A stretch of DNA of 64,000 bases from Glebionis coronaria (GCA_025667525.1 CM046876.1:16293320-16357319), one strand, 5' to 3'; positions 20,656 to 32,528 are shown, counted from the first letter of the stretch. The notes: generated by a model not told the origin, from the letters alone. Program-made: numbers and translations.

Positions 20656-21904
20656 CATGCTATAAAAGGAAAGTTTTAATCTAGTACGTACGATCTTAAG
20701 AGTACTATTCATGGTAAAAGCATGCGGGTTTTACAGTATTTGCTTTTCGAAGGCAATTACGTCCAGAAAATCAAATTTCGTATAAAAAATTCTGTTTAAA
20801 ACTCAAACTTCTTTTTGTATTGACCCAAAATAACAAGAAAATCACCCGAGCACTAAAACCTGACTCTTACGACTTCATATCAAAATACTCCTTTTAAAAG
20901 CATGTCCAAACAACCCCATATCGGTTAAATATAAACATCTTTACTGTAAGCTCAACAACGTTAACAGAAAATAACAGGAGATACCAATAATAAACTACTA
21001 CTTGTCTGGTACTATGATTCAAACATATATTTTTCCATCTTTTGACATAGAAAATGTACTTGACAAATGATATAAATCAAGAGACGGAAAAGCTCACTTT
21101 CTCGACTTTGGCAGTAGCATTAGCTAACTCTTTATAAAGGTTTTCTTTATCAGCAGGCTGGCCCTTTAATTTTTTATCTTCCAATACCTACACACAATAA
21201 AACACAAATTTATTTCCTAAATATACAACATAAACAAAACCTTAAATTTGTAATAAATTAATTAACATAATAATAACAATAATACCTATGAATTAGCAGC
21301 TCCACCTCTTTGCTACTTTTTAACTTTTAACTTCAACCTCATCAGATTAATCCGGCAGATAAATTAAATTCATTCATGTTATAATTTTGAAAATCCATAT
21401 TGAACTCAAAGATCTAACGTCCCAATATCATAGATATGATTTTACATGAACCCTTTTCCTTGAAACCCAAACAATAAATTGACTAATAAAGACCTCACAT
21501 TGATGATTCAATTAAATATATAATGTTATCCCATATCACGGCTATCTTATTACATATTACAACGTTCCTATGACCGATACATAATAAACCTATGATCGAA
21601 CATTCTTGTTTGACTCAATATTTTGAGGCTAACATATAACATATTTGCATACCTGATCTATAGATATATTGCATAAAATTGGTACTGATGATGACTAGCG
21701 AGAATTGATAAGGGCGAAGGTGAGCCAAATTTAATTTCGTTCAATAACAAAAGAAAGAAACTCAGATGAGATTACGAAGATAAGATGGGGATGTGAGATA
21801 TGTTTTTAGACAGAAAACCTAAAATTTAAAGTGTTTAACTTTTAGGAAAACAATATAGGCGGGGCAATTTAACTTTTTGGAAAACATAAGCGGAATAAGT
21901 GAAA
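20656..21904. other. Unassigned DNA with one possible exon
   Basis: This 1.25-kb segment resembles none of the neighbouring elements. It begins after the B1 LTR and merges into the CCCACGG repeats near 21905. The only coding-like piece is the possible exon at 21097-21187. Confidence 0.4.
21097..21187 (-). pseudogene. Possible orphan exon of an unidentified gene
   Basis: On the minus strand a pyrimidine/TG tract ending in TAG precedes an open 91-bp block followed by GTGAGC, a plausible donor. It translates to a charged helical segment starting VLEDKKLKGQPADKENLYKE. The composition (Lys/Glu/Ala-rich, codon-like third positions) differs from flanking AT-rich DNA. No neighbouring exons could be joined with confidence, and I do not recognise the protein. 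It could be a captured or decayed host exon, or chance. Confidence 0.25.
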
Positions 21905-21909
21905 AAAAT

Positions 21910-22115
21910 TTGTGAGAAATTTATGGGTAAATTACCCACGAACTTCCCACAGATTTGTCTTGTTCGTGGGAAATCTGTGGGATGTTACTCACAACTTTTC
22001 CATCGGTAATTGTTTGCGGGAATTTTGTGATTAGTTACACACAAATTTCCTACGGATTTATCATATAGGTGGGAAATCTGTAGGAAATTACTCACGACTT
22101 TCCTCCCGACATGAT
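21910..22115. repeat. CCCACG/CGTGGGAAAT inverted repeats, left block
   Basis: Alternating TTACCCACGAACTTCCCAC and GTGGGAAATCTGTGGG words form nested imperfect palindromes. They resemble the right block at 22980-23765. Confidence 0.75.
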
Positions 22116-22205
22116 CGTTCCCCTTTATTTTTCGATGTAGTTACACATTCACGCATATACACCACCACATACTGACATACAATACATCAGTAGACATAAT
22201 AAATG

Positions 22206-22915
22206 TCAACGGAGTAGTCAATGAGGTATCGTTTTACACGATATGTTCAATGGATGAGTCGAGAGAGTATCGTTGTAAATAAAATGTTCAATAGTGTAGT
22301 CGGTAGGGTATCGTCGTAAACGAGATGTTCAACTGAGTAGTCGATAGGGTATCGTCGTACACGAGATGTTCAACGGAGTAGTCGATAGGGTATCGTCGTA
22401 CACGAGTTGTTCAACAGAGTTGTCGATAGGGTATCGTTGTACACGAGATGTTCACGGGAGTAGTTGATAGGGCATTGTCGTATAAGAAATGTTCAACGGA
22501 GTAGTTGATAGGAAATTGTCGTATAGGAAATGGTCAACGGAGTAGTTGATAGGGTATCGTCGTATACGAGATGTTCAACGGAGTAGTCGATAGGGTATCG
22601 TCGTATACGAGATGCTAAATGGATTAGCCGATAGGGTGTTGTCCTTTACGAGATGTTCAACGGAGTAGTCAATATAATATCGTCATACACGAGATGTTCA
22701 ACGGAGGACTCGGTAGGGTATCATCGTATACGAAATGTTCAACGGAGTAGTCGATAGGGTATCGTTGTATGCGAGATGTTCAACTGAGTAGTGATATGGT
22801 ATCGTTGTATGCGAGATGTTCAACGGAGTAGTCAAAGGGTATCGTTGTATGCGATATTTTCAATGGAGTAGTCGATAGGGTATGCTTGTGCACAATATGT
22901 TCAACGGAGTAATTC
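22206..22915. repeat. 41-bp tandem array, about 17 units
   Basis: The unit contains ATGTTCAACGGAGTAG, TCGATAGGGTATCG and TCGTACACGAG. Units are 38-41 bp and diverge by a few bases each. No spacer/repeat distinction is present, so it is a minisatellite, not CRISPR. Confidence 0.92.
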
Positions 22916-22979
22916 GTAGGTTTTATTGTTTAAACTTTTATCGACTTTGTAATTTAATTCGTATGTTTTATTGTTTAAA

Positions 22980-23765
22980 CTTTTATCAACTTTCTCACGG
23001 ATGTATAAATAAAAAATGTTGGGAATCCGTGGGAACTCTGTGGGAAATCCATGGGTAATTTGTAATCCATGGGAAATTGGTGGAAAATTTACCCATGAAT
23101 TTCTCAAGGGTGTATAAATAACAAAATTATGTGTAATACGTGGGAAATCTGTGAGAAATTTACCCACAGATGTCCCACGGTTTCCCACGACTTTCCTACG
23201 ACTTTCCCATGGATATATTAATAACTAAATAATTTGTAAATAGTTGGAAATTTACCCACGGATTTCCTACGGATGTATAAATAACAAAATAATGTGTAAC
23301 CCTTGGGAAATCCATAGGAAATTTACCCATAAATTTCCACACAGATGAATAAATAACAAAACAATGTGTATTCCATGAGAAAGTCGTGCGAAATGTAACC
23401 ACGAATTTCCCACGGGTTTATAAATAACAAAAAGAACGTATATTTCGTGGGAGATTCCTGGTAAATTTATCATGGCTTTCCCACTGATATATAAATAACA
23501 AAAATAATTTGTATTCCGTGGGAAATGAATGAGAAATTTACCACAACTTTCCCATGGATGTATAAATAACAAAAATAATACGTATTGTGGGAAGTCAGTG
23601 GAAAATTTGTCACGACTTTCCCACGGGAAACTTGGTCAATTCCTCTATGGGAAATCTGTGGGAAATTTTCCACGGATATGTTTTTTGTCATTTTGGTGGG
23701 AAATCCATAGGAATACCATGTTAAATTTCCCACGATTTTTGTTTCGTAGGTAAAAGTTGTTTGTG
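22980..23765. repeat. CCCACGG palindromic repeats, right block
   Basis: About nine units of roughly 80-90 bp share TTTCCCACGGATGTATAAATAAC and CGTGGGAAATC(C/T)(G/A)TGGGAAATTTACC. The arms are mutually complementary, so long stretches could form hairpins. They approach the CACTA-like terminus at 23752-23772. Confidence 0.8.
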
Positions 23766-23772
23766 TAGTAGT
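23752..23772 (-). other. CACTA-type terminal sequence
   Basis: On the minus strand it reads CACTACTACACAAACAAC followed by TTTTACC. The terminal CACTA is diagnostic of En/Spm-like elements. The adjoining TGT on the right is a candidate 3-bp target duplication without a located partner. Confidence 0.55.
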
Positions 23773-23851
23773 GTGTCTGCTATAAATGAACAATTGTCAG
23801 AGGAAGAAAAAATAGTAGTGAGTTTATATAGATCACTTTGAGAGATCTTAA

Positions 23852-24545
23852 TCAACCGTAGGTTAATGAACGACGAACGAATGCTAATGGCTTCGCGATC
23901 AACAAAAATCCTTCGATATATCTCCGATAGTAACCAGCTAAACAAAGAAATTGTCTAACTTCAGTCGGCGTTGCCGGTACCGACCAATCCTTAATTGCCT
24001 CAATCTTGGCAGGATCTATACGAACACCTTTGTTGTCAATCACATGCCCAAGAAATTGCACTGATACCAACAAAAATTCACACTTAGAGAATTTTGTGTA
24101 CAACTTCTCTTTCTTCAACGATTCCAAAATTGTCCTCAAATGCTTCTCATGCTCTTCCTTGATCTTGGAATAAATAAGGATATCATCAATAAACACAATG
24201 ACGAATTTATCCAAATACGACTTGCACACACGGTTCATCAAATCCATAAACACAGCAGGCGCATTCGTCAAACCAAACAGCATCACTTGAAACTCAAAAT
24301 GCCCATATCGAGTACGGAATGTAGTTATAGGAATATTCCTCTCTAACTCGCAGTTGGTGATAACACGATCTCAAGTCAATCTTCGAGTAAACACTTGACC
24401 CTTGCAACTGATCAAATAAGTCATCAATCCTCGGCAATGGATACCGATTCTTGACCGTCAATTTGTTAAGCTCCCTATAGTCGATACACATTCTGAAAGA
24501 TCTGTCCTTCTTCTTCAAAAACAACACAGGCGCCATGGGGAGCAA
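23852..24545 (-). pseudogene. Ty3/gypsy reverse transcriptase fragment
   Basis: Two frames make up one RT. 24545-24294 carries the palm motif [20 protein letters not shown] and [13 protein letters not shown]. 24286-23852 carries [10 protein letters not shown], the catalytic box [14 protein letters not shown] and the [11 protein letters not shown] motif at the RNase H boundary. A frameshift lies near 24290. The sequence then runs into unrelated residues and a stop, so RNase H and integrase are lost by truncation near 23880. It would have copied the element RNA into cDNA; it is now inactive. Confidence 0.88.
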
Positions 24546-24720
24546 CTAACCAATCCATTCCAATGATCACATCAAACGATCATAGCTCTATAGGCATCAA
24601 ATCAATATCAAACACATAATTCCCTAACTTTGAGGATCACCCTTTTACTATAGAATTAGTGCTAACAATCTTTCCATCGGCTAATTCCACATTATAGTTA
24701 GTTGTTAACATTACTGGTTC

Positions 24721-25989
24721 TCAGTTGATAAGGCGACTGAATTTTACATCTACAAAGATTCTATCTGATCCAGAATCAAACAATATGCTATCATAACGAG
24801 CATCAAGTAAGAACATACCGGTTACCACATTCGGACCTTGAGGCTTGTCTGCAGTTCCCACCACATAAGCTGGAGCAGTAGCGTTTCCTCCTTGTCTATT
24901 CCCGGCCTTTGGACAATTTCCCTGTTTGTGTCCCTTCTCACCACAACCAAAGCAAACCATTACTCTCGTGGCATTTGCTCCCGTAGCCACACCTCTCGTC
25001 CGACACTCTACAGCCTTATGCCCAGCCTTTCCACATTTGTTACAAGCAGGAGGGAAATTCCTACATGATACAAACTACAATGAACACACTTGGGATTGAC
25101 CTTGTTTCCTCTAGGCACAGTGGCAGCTCTCATTCCGTCATTCCTTCTCTGATTAAATTGCTTATTTCGGTTCGACCCCTGAGTGTTACTACGATAACCC
25201 CCACGATTCTGACCTTACGATTGATTTGCTTGAGCAGACTCCCATTTCCTCTTGTTTCCTTTAGCCACACTGTCTTTCTTATCTTGTACCTTAACGTCCA
25301 TTAGAGCTTCATCAAATGATCTCGGCTTTGACAAAGCAGTCTCACCCTTGATGTTGCTTGACAATCCCTTGATATATTGCTTCATTTTATTGCGGTCATC
25401 CGCAAAAGCATCGGGGCACAGCAAGCTCAACTCATTAAATCTCCTTGTATAAGCAGTGATGTCATTGTTCCTCAACACTAGATGTCTCAGTTCATCTTCT
25501 AATTGACCCAGTTCTTCTTTGGGACAAAACTTCTTAGTCAAATTCTCCTTTGTAGCATCCTAAGTTCTCCCATTAGCCACTACCAGCCCAACGGTAGACA
25601 CTTGGTTGTTCCACCAACTCAACGCATCATCAAGAAAAGTAGCTTCCAAACGTGCTTTCAATCTTCTCCACCCAACGACGAAGTTCCAATGCTCCTCCAG
25701 TCCCACGAAACTGCGTAGGTCCACATTTCATAAAACTGGCATAAGAACATTCCCTTGGGACTTGTGGTCCTCCAACATTTCCACCTTGGCTTTGGACTCC
25801 AGTTGTACGATCCGCCTCAAGCACATTAGCGATCGCCTCTTGAATCATAGTGTTCACCCGAGTAGCTCTCAATTTTGGAGGCATGATTCTATCAATACAA
25901 CCAAAGAAATCAAAGTAAGTATACACATCAAGATCAAGAAGGATTCCTTTTTCAAGACATAATATAAATACAACAAGCACAATCAACAA
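24721..25989 (-). pseudogene. Ty3/gypsy Gag and protease, broken
   Basis: The ATG near 25882 (MPPKLRATRV) or an upstream codon opens Gag. 25989-25630 holds the N-terminal region ending RRWVEKIEST, the start of the retrotransposon gag domain. After a frameshift, 25541-25215 continues Gag with FNELSLLCPDAF and FDEALMDVKV. A further break leads to 24990-24721, with the zinc knuckle CFGCGEKGHKQGNC and the aspartic protease segment LFDSGSDRIFV. The order Gag, CCHC, PR, RT is normal for Ty3/gypsy. At least three frame disruptions show that it is dead. Confidence 0.82.
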
Positions 25990-26217
25990 ATGCTAGAAGT
26001 ATTCATCAACCAAAATCACAAAAGAGCTAATAAAGACATGTCATAGATCATGAGAGGTAAATGTAGATTGCATTGATATCAACAAAATTGTGACAAGTCA
26101 TGTCACTACAATCATCCACCAATAAAACTTAAAGTCATCAAGTTCCATCACAATACCATAATACAGAAGTCTAAATAAGTTCAATTACAACAAGGAAATA
26201 AAATGAAATACTAATAA

Positions 26218-27457
26218 CTAATCACGTGGTGATCCACATGACTTCTTGGATGGCGGCTCTTCCTTATCATCATCGTCCTCCTCGGGTTCTTCATCACTAT
26301 CATCCATCTTTCCCTTGCCTCTTGAAGTAGTTCCCTCATCCACCTTCCTTTTTCCTTTCGATGTCGATCCTTCACCCGATGGAATCATACGTCTGGCCAA
26401 ATATAACTTTTCCTCAAAAGTATAGTACTCGTCAACCTCTGGTGGTTCAATCATGAAATGCGTGTCCGCATACTTAGATCACTCCTGAACTTCCATGCAT
26501 CCATCAAGAAAGGTCTCACACATGCTTCCCAACTACGAAGACGATCATACCTGATACGATCTTCCTTGATCTCCTCAAACTCAGCACATAGTTTTCCCAC
26601 AATCATTTTCAACTTATCAATCTCTGCCTTTTCACGGTCTCTAGTATTGTTAGCTCTCAACACACCAGAATATAAAACCTCTGAAATGCCTTCTCATTCT
26701 CCTCAAACCGCTTAATCACCCTTGTCTCCAGCACATACCTTTCGTATATCAATCTATCAAACTTATTCAAGAAATGCATAGTGTTACTGTAAGGCCTCAG
26801 TCAAGGACAATAAACCCTTGCACTGCTGTGATGGAGAGAACGTGCACTGGCTGCAGCACTGGATTCTACATAATTATCATCACTGTCGCGAGAAACTTCT
26901 AGCAAACCACTCAAATAAGCATCACATGTGGGCGTGGAAAAACGAACATGTCGCTGCTCGTATCGATCAGTTGGTGGCACATCAGGTCTATATGGTGACC
27001 TATTGGGCTGCACCACATCCGGCTCAGTCTGGCCAACAGCATTCGCAGGAATTCCATTATCCACGGGATCCTCTTCTGGTTCCTCATCGCTATCGTCACT
27101 CCCACTGAAATTGTCAACATCACTGTCCACTTCATTCCTTGTAATCTCATTCCTTTCTCCTTCTGGTTCAATCCAACCATTGTCACCTTGCGGGTTTGGG
27201 GCATTAGGTCCACCCTCAACTCCCACAACATACTCGTCTCCGTTTCCGTTTATGGTACTTCGTCCATTTCTGCAAATACATAAAGTTCGAGAGTATATAA
27301 GGTCATTATCCAAAAAATATATATACATGCATCCACATGCAATGCAAATGTAGTACGTATGCCAATATGCAACAAAATGATAGCCATGCAAATGCAATGC
27401 AAACATTACGATGTCAAGTACTCCGCGAACATTCACAATATCTCGATATAATACCAT
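26218..27457 (-). pseudogene. Acidic leader ORF of element G, broken
   Basis: Three frames (27457-26801, 26663-26451, 26454-26218) read as one protein interrupted by frameshifts. From the N-terminus there is an Asn/Gly/Glu-rich part, an acidic run near 27090 (DSDEEPEEDPVDNG) and a Pro/Asp segment with RHVRFSTP. A helical stretch follows (LKMIVGKLCAEFEEIKEDR), then a C-terminal Lys/Asp/Glu tail with KGKRKVDEG. It lies between PBS and Gag, where some plant chromoviruses carry extra coding sequence. I recognise no domain. Repeated acidic and basic patches suggest a nuclear or RNA-associated role at most (inference). Confidence 0.5.
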
Positions 27458-27650
27458 AGTATTTACTTAATAAATACTTGGGAAATCATTTCAGTTTCAA
27501 AGGCATACATCTAACAATAAAACAATGCTAAAAGAAATCTTACCGGAGCCATGCGGGATAGTTACGTGCTTTGGGAAAGAAAATATTTACGACACCAAAA
27601 GTTATAGTTTAAGACCTTTTTCAAAATCAACCTAGTTTTCTATAACTTGT

Positions 27651-27664
27651 GGCTCTGATTACCA
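27651..27664 (-). other. Primer-binding site of element G
   Basis: The minus strand reads TGGTAATCAGAGCC, a Met-tRNA PBS with one inserted A. It lies a few bases inside the LTR end (GGGGGTGTTAGA). Confidence 0.75.
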
Positions 27665-27666
27665 AT

Positions 27667-30431
27667 CTCTAACACCCCCAAATTTACTACGCACTGGAAT
27701 ACCACATTTGGGTGCTAGGCAAAGAATCATCACACAAGCCATATCGAACGACTCAAAAGATACGTTAAATCATAAGTAAATTTAAACCAAGTTAAATTAC
27801 AACAACAACATTGTCTAAATGTTTCCAAACCCCAAAATAATAACAGAGTAGCATTAGGTCCCCATAAATCTCAACCCCTTAAAACCAACCGTTTTGTTTT
27901 ACAAGAAATCATGAAAAATAAATTGTCTTTAAGAAAAGGGAGGAAAACAAGTTAGACCGCCCAAACGCCACAACAACATCCATAGCATGCTCCACCACAA
28001 TCATCCTTGATTACCTGAAAACATGCTTAAAAGGGTCAATAAATAATGTTGAGCGAGATCTATATGTTTATTAAATCATAATTGAACATATGTATAAAAA
28101 TCATTCATGATTATTCAATAGAATGTTGATCATTACAAACTATTATTTTGGCATTTCTCATAGCATAAGCTATTTGATTATGTTAAAGCTCATGACACCG
28201 ATCCCCATAAACTAATCACCCGCGCCAAATGCCAGCGTGATTTAAATAAAGTCATTGCCCCTCGTAGGTATTCGTTGCAAATTATACCTTTTTCATGACA
28301 CAAGTTATCCATACGCAGAGGGTACTCAACGTACTAGCTCTCGTCTAGGATAGGGTCGTCAACCCAATAGTACTATCAATTGTTCAAGCGGCTATTTCCA
28401 ATCCATAAAAGGATTAAACAATAGTTAACGGTTAATGAATTTAGGGCCTTTTAGCAACTAGCTACTTAACATAATTTAAGAAATCATTCGGGTCCAATAA
28501 TCATTCACGACTCATGTTTCTTTTCATTTAAATAACAGTAGAACGCGAGGCTATAGACTCACCTTAAGTAGTAGTGATAGTAGCAAAGACGTAGACAAAG
28601 ACAATCACCGACGATGAGGATGTCCTGGGAAATCGAATACAACACCTGACAAACAAACGTGAAATGAATCAACAACTTCAAGTACCATCAAGTACTGTAT
28701 ATACATAATTAAAGACACTCAAAGTTTATAAAAATCACACCAAAAACCCAAGCAAGTGATATTTACTAGACACGTTCATTTTTTTACGTTATTAATACTA
28801 TTGCTCCAAATACAATTATGCCGGTACATACCTAATGTACAGACTGAATTCCCATACTTAAACACCACAAAATTTTACGAAACTCGTTGTAGACCTCACT
28901 TACATCATGTATAAAGCTCATAAAAATTTTCATAAAAATATTTTACTTTTAAGTCTCGATGCCCAACACATTTCAAACCTTGAAAATCCGGGCAGATTTG
29001 TACCCTTACGTTATAAAATCATTTTGACCTACTTAACGAATACCATTTGTAAATACGATTTCTAAGTTAGAAAATTGACTCATAACTCCAGGTTTTGAGC
29101 TAAAGAACAGCCCTCAACCATTTTTTAAACTCTACTTATAGTCCTCGAGATTTGAACTAATATCGAACATAATTTCGGATTGCGTATACTCGCCTCCCGG
29201 TACACGAATATTCAAACCTATATAACTTTTGACTCGTTTGGAGTTAAAAGCTCTATCTTATACCAAAACGAAGGTAGAAAGAAGCTCTACAACTACATTC
29301 TATAATGATAACCTGTACTTGGACTTAAAACCACAAAAATAGCCTTAAACAATCTGTTCTAAAATACCTCATTCAAAATCATATCTACACTTGTTTTCAA
29401 TCAATTTTATCTACTCCTATAGCCCTAATATCATCATCAAAACATGATAAATCATCCATAACATCCTATATCACTGGTATGAATCAATCTTCATAAAAAC
29501 CCATTTCATAAAACTAACATGCAACCAAATCAAATCAACTAAAAATGATGAAAACATGTTTATAAACATAAACCCATAACAATAATCATCAAACATCAAA
29601 GATCAAACCAAACCCCCTTTGGCCGTTGGGTATGGTGACCAAAACACCAAAGAAAAATGTTTTTCAAGCCTTTTTAATTAATACCCCATGTTTATAGACA
29701 CTTTTTAAAAACATAAACACAAGATTTTTAGATCAAAACTCACTTAATTATGAACAATAATTTTTGAAAAATTAAAGATGATGCATGTGTGTTTTGAGTG
29801 GATTAAAACACTCATAAGATTATTTAAAAGGTGGGACTTTAATTGGTTTCTTCAAAAACCCAAGAAAAATGATGGTGGTGATGGTGTGGTGGTGGTATCC
29901 GACGACTAAGAGAGAGAGGGAGAGGGAGTAGAAAAAATTTTGAAGTGAAAAATGGAGTGTGTATGTGTTATGATTCCTTTTTTGTAAGATTGGAAGGGTT
30001 AAAGTTGCCAAACTAGCTATATTTTGGCCTTTATAGAAAATAAATTATTTAAAGAGCGGGAACCGGCCTAGTAGTCGGTTTTGAATTTTTACGGGAGTCG
30101 GGGTTCGTCCCGGCTACCTCAAAATACTTTTAAATGGTTCAAACGCACACAAAATGGAATAAAAACGGTTCTGACTCGACTTAACACGTTAATAAAATAA
30201 AAACTTCGAAAAATCTAAATATCGATCAATTGATAATAAAAGATAAATTTTGGGCATCCGTCGGTATCGTAGTCATTATCGGTTCTTCTTAGGTCGTCAA
30301 ACGTTAAAATTAAGACCTCCAACATTTGTTTCAACTTAAACCGTCAAACATATTATCAACAAAACTTCTTAAAATTTTCAAAATATACGTAACTTAGGGA
30401 TAAATAGTGACCTCGGTTTCTAGGTATCACA
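27667..30431 (-). repeat. 5' LTR of element G
   Basis: This long LTR (about 2.76 kb) begins TGTGATACCTAGAAACC at 30431 on the minus strand and ends near GGGGGTGTTAGA beside the PBS. No second LTR exists in the window to confirm the borders. It is AT-rich with no ORF over 63 codons. The right flank CTCAG (30432-30436) is the candidate target duplication. Confidence 0.7.
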
Positions 30432-30435
30432 CTCA

Positions 30436-30745
30436 GTGACTCATATATAAGTTTTTTTATATACTTGATATGTTTCTTTGTTTGAGCCTCTTATTTGTTG
30501 ATTTTGTTTTGTTATGCTTGATTTGTTTTGATATGCCAGTGCTTGATATGCTAGTGCTTGATATGCCAATGCTTGATATCCCAATGCTTGATATTTGATT
30601 TTTATTTTATATGCTTGAAAAAGAGTCACTATGACTCAAAGCGCGTATCTCTTTAATTTGTGACTCATTTATGAGTCATAGTGACTCATATATGAGTCTC
30701 ATATATTAGTGACTCATACATGAGTCACTCTGACTCATCATGTAA
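30436..30745. repeat. TGACTCA/TGAGTCA cluster 1
   Basis: About eight exact heptamers, densest at 30659-30743, arranged as facing pairs (ATGAGTCA...TGACTCAT). They lie upstream of the splice acceptor at 30803. A TGATATGC-rich run (30525-30600) sits inside the same interval. Confidence 0.9.
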
Positions 30746-30803
30746 CATGTAGTTCTTTATTGATTTTTTTCTAAATCTGTTTGTTGTAGTTATATTACGC
30801 CAG

Positions 30804-32303
30804 GATAAAATCAAACCTTGTTCGCCTCCCAAACCTGTCAAGGATATTAAACGTGATCCCCTTGTAACAAATCCAAACCCTGCTCTCGCTCCTACAAATC
30901 ATAAAGCTGTTCCTCCTCCTACAAATCTAAAACCTATTGCTACTCCTTCAAATCTAAATCCTGTTGCCCGTGCTTCTAAATTCCAGTTTGTTAAGCGTAA
31001 ACCTTTAACTGTTAGAGCTTCCACCGTTTCTCCAAAACCTGCTCTACGTCCCTTAAATAAGTGTTTGAAAGTGTGATGTGGAAGTTGCACAGGTTTTGAC
31101 TGATCTTTCGGCTGATATTTCTTTAATGAAATTAGGTGAGGATAGTGGTAGTGGTATTAAATATGATTCTAATGATAGTGATGAACCGTCCGATGGGAGT
31201 GGGAGTAGGAGTGGGGGTGGGAGTGGGAGTGGGAGTGGAAGTGGAAGTGGCAGTAGAAGTGAGAGTGGGAGTATGAGTGGTGATATTGAACAGGGGTCGA
31301 ATGATAAATGTGGTGATAATGGGACTGGGAGCAATGGTGAGTCTAATGAAGAGGATGCAATTGAGGAGGAAGAGGAGACAAGTGAGGAGGAAGAGGAGCT
31401 TATTGTTACTAAAAGGATTGGCAAGAAGATGAGACCTTATGTTAAGACAACGTTAGATGCTAAAAAGGTGGTTGAGCTTCCTAAAAAACAGGAGGCTACG
31501 AAGGTTAAAAAGGAGGTTGAGCTTCCTAGAAAACATATGGCCACGGAGGTTAAAAAGGAAGTCGGGCCTACTAAAAACAGGAGATTAAAAAGGATGTCGA
31601 GCCTTCTAAGAAACGTAAAGTTTTCAAAAAGGAGGAGGATGATAAAATTCCTTCAAAGAAGACGAAGATTGAGGAGGATGAAACTAAGCATCTGCCTTTA
31701 TTTTATAGGACGGTGCCTTCTTTTTTTTAGTGTGTCTGTGATGCAAATGTTGATATTAAAGGTTTTATGAAGTATATTGGTCTTGAAGCATTGTGTTTAT
31801 ACAACATAGATACATTACCCAATCGTTTGGCTAGGTTTGTGGTTACAACCTTTAAGCCAAAGACCTACAATCTCGATCTTACACATGGTAGTATTCATCT
31901 GACACCACAGAAGGTAAATGATATTCTAGGAATTCCTATTGGTGGTACTAGTGTTTTTTATTTACCCAAGAGATCGATGGAGGATGAGTTTGTGAGTAGG
32001 TGGTTAAATAAGTTTTCGAGGCCTTTGAGAAAAGTCATTCCTTATAATATTACGGCGAAGGTGCTTCAAGCGACATATTTTGACTTTATGTTTAAAGTCA
32101 ACTTTCTTAAGCTTTTTGCGTTGGTGTTTGGAAAAGGTGAAACGATGAATGCTTACCCATGTTTAATTGATGTTCGTCGAATTCATGAAGATACAAACGC
32201 TAAGAGGCTTGACTGGTGTGGGTACATTCATCGTTGTCTTGAATCAAGTGCATTACCGAGAACTAATACTGGCTATTACAATAGCCCATTGTGCTTTTTA
32301 ATT
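30804..32303 (+). pseudogene. Element D exon: Pro-rich, Ser/Gly-Lys and plant-mobile-like region
   Basis: After a CAG acceptor, a Pro/Lys/Asn-rich frame runs to about 31075. A one-base shift leads to 31078-31770, with a (Ser-Gly)n run at about 31200-31280, an acidic EEE segment and Lys/Glu repeats (KKEVELP). Another shift leads to 31767-32303, a globular region with MKYIGLEALCLYNIDTLPNRL, LTPQKVNDILGIPIGG, FKVNFLKLF and DWCGYIHRCLESS. That last part matches the domain preceding Ulp1-type protease in plant transposon proteins (family memory). The exon ends at ATT/GTAAGT. The frameshifts make it a pseudogene. The Ser-Gly run may be recent expansion. Confidence 0.6.
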
Positions 32304-32362
32304 GTAAGTGCTTTAAAATGTTTTTATGTTTTTTTGTTTTGTAAAAATTATATATGTTTTTA

Positions 32363-32528
32363 CTAGTTACTCATATATGTTTTCATCATGACTCATGCAT
32401 GAGTCACTCTGACTCATACATGAGTCATAGTGACTCTCATGTATGAGTCACAGTGGCTCATGTATAAGTCACAGTGGCTCATGACTCAGATATGAGTCAC
32501 ATGACTCATATATGTTTAACATATGATT
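32363..32528. repeat. TGACTCA/TGAGTCA cluster 2 (intron 1)
   Basis: About eight exact heptamers in facing pairs spaced by TACA or TATA. All fall inside the inferred intron 32304-32554. Confidence 0.92.

Larger units (their letters stand above)
21905..23772 (-). mobile_element. CACTA-like element fragment with tandem arrays
   Basis: The right end, read on the minus strand, starts CACTACTACACAAACAAC (to 23772), a CACTA-type terminus. It is followed by dense repeats of CCCACG/CGTGGGAAAT, the kind of subterminal repetition typical of CACTA elements. A 41-bp tandem array lies in the middle. No matching left CACTA terminus and no transposase were found, so this is at most a non-autonomous or truncated copy. 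The many short frames here are repeat translations. Confidence 0.5.
23852..30431 (-). mobile_element. Truncated chromovirus-like Ty3/gypsy element (G)
   Basis: On the minus strand it consists of a 5' LTR (27667-30431), PBS (27651-27664), an acidic leader ORF region (26218-27457), Gag (25065-25989), a CCHC zinc knuckle and protease (24721-24990), and RT (23852-24545). It ends within or just after the RT thumb, where the CACTA-like fragment begins about 100 bp away. RNase H, integrase, chromodomain and 3' LTR are missing. Gag style and long LTR suggest the Tekay/Del chromovirus group. This is family recognition, not proof. Confidence 0.8.

Noticed and set aside
22206..22915. CRISPR-like array of regularly spaced repeats
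   Set aside because: The whole 41-bp unit repeats, with no unique spacers, and the context is a plant genome; it is a minisatellite.
23196..23793. Overlapping ORFs with repeated FVIYTSVG-like segments
   Set aside because: They are translations of the CCCACGG palindromic repeats; no start context or homology.
26458..27353. Plus-strand ORFs opposite the G leader
   Set aside because: They are shadows of the acidic minus-strand frame and show no motif.
31053..31424. Leu/Pro/Ser-rich ORF on the minus strand
   Set aside because: It is the antisense of the Ser-Gly and Glu runs of element D; low-complexity artefact.
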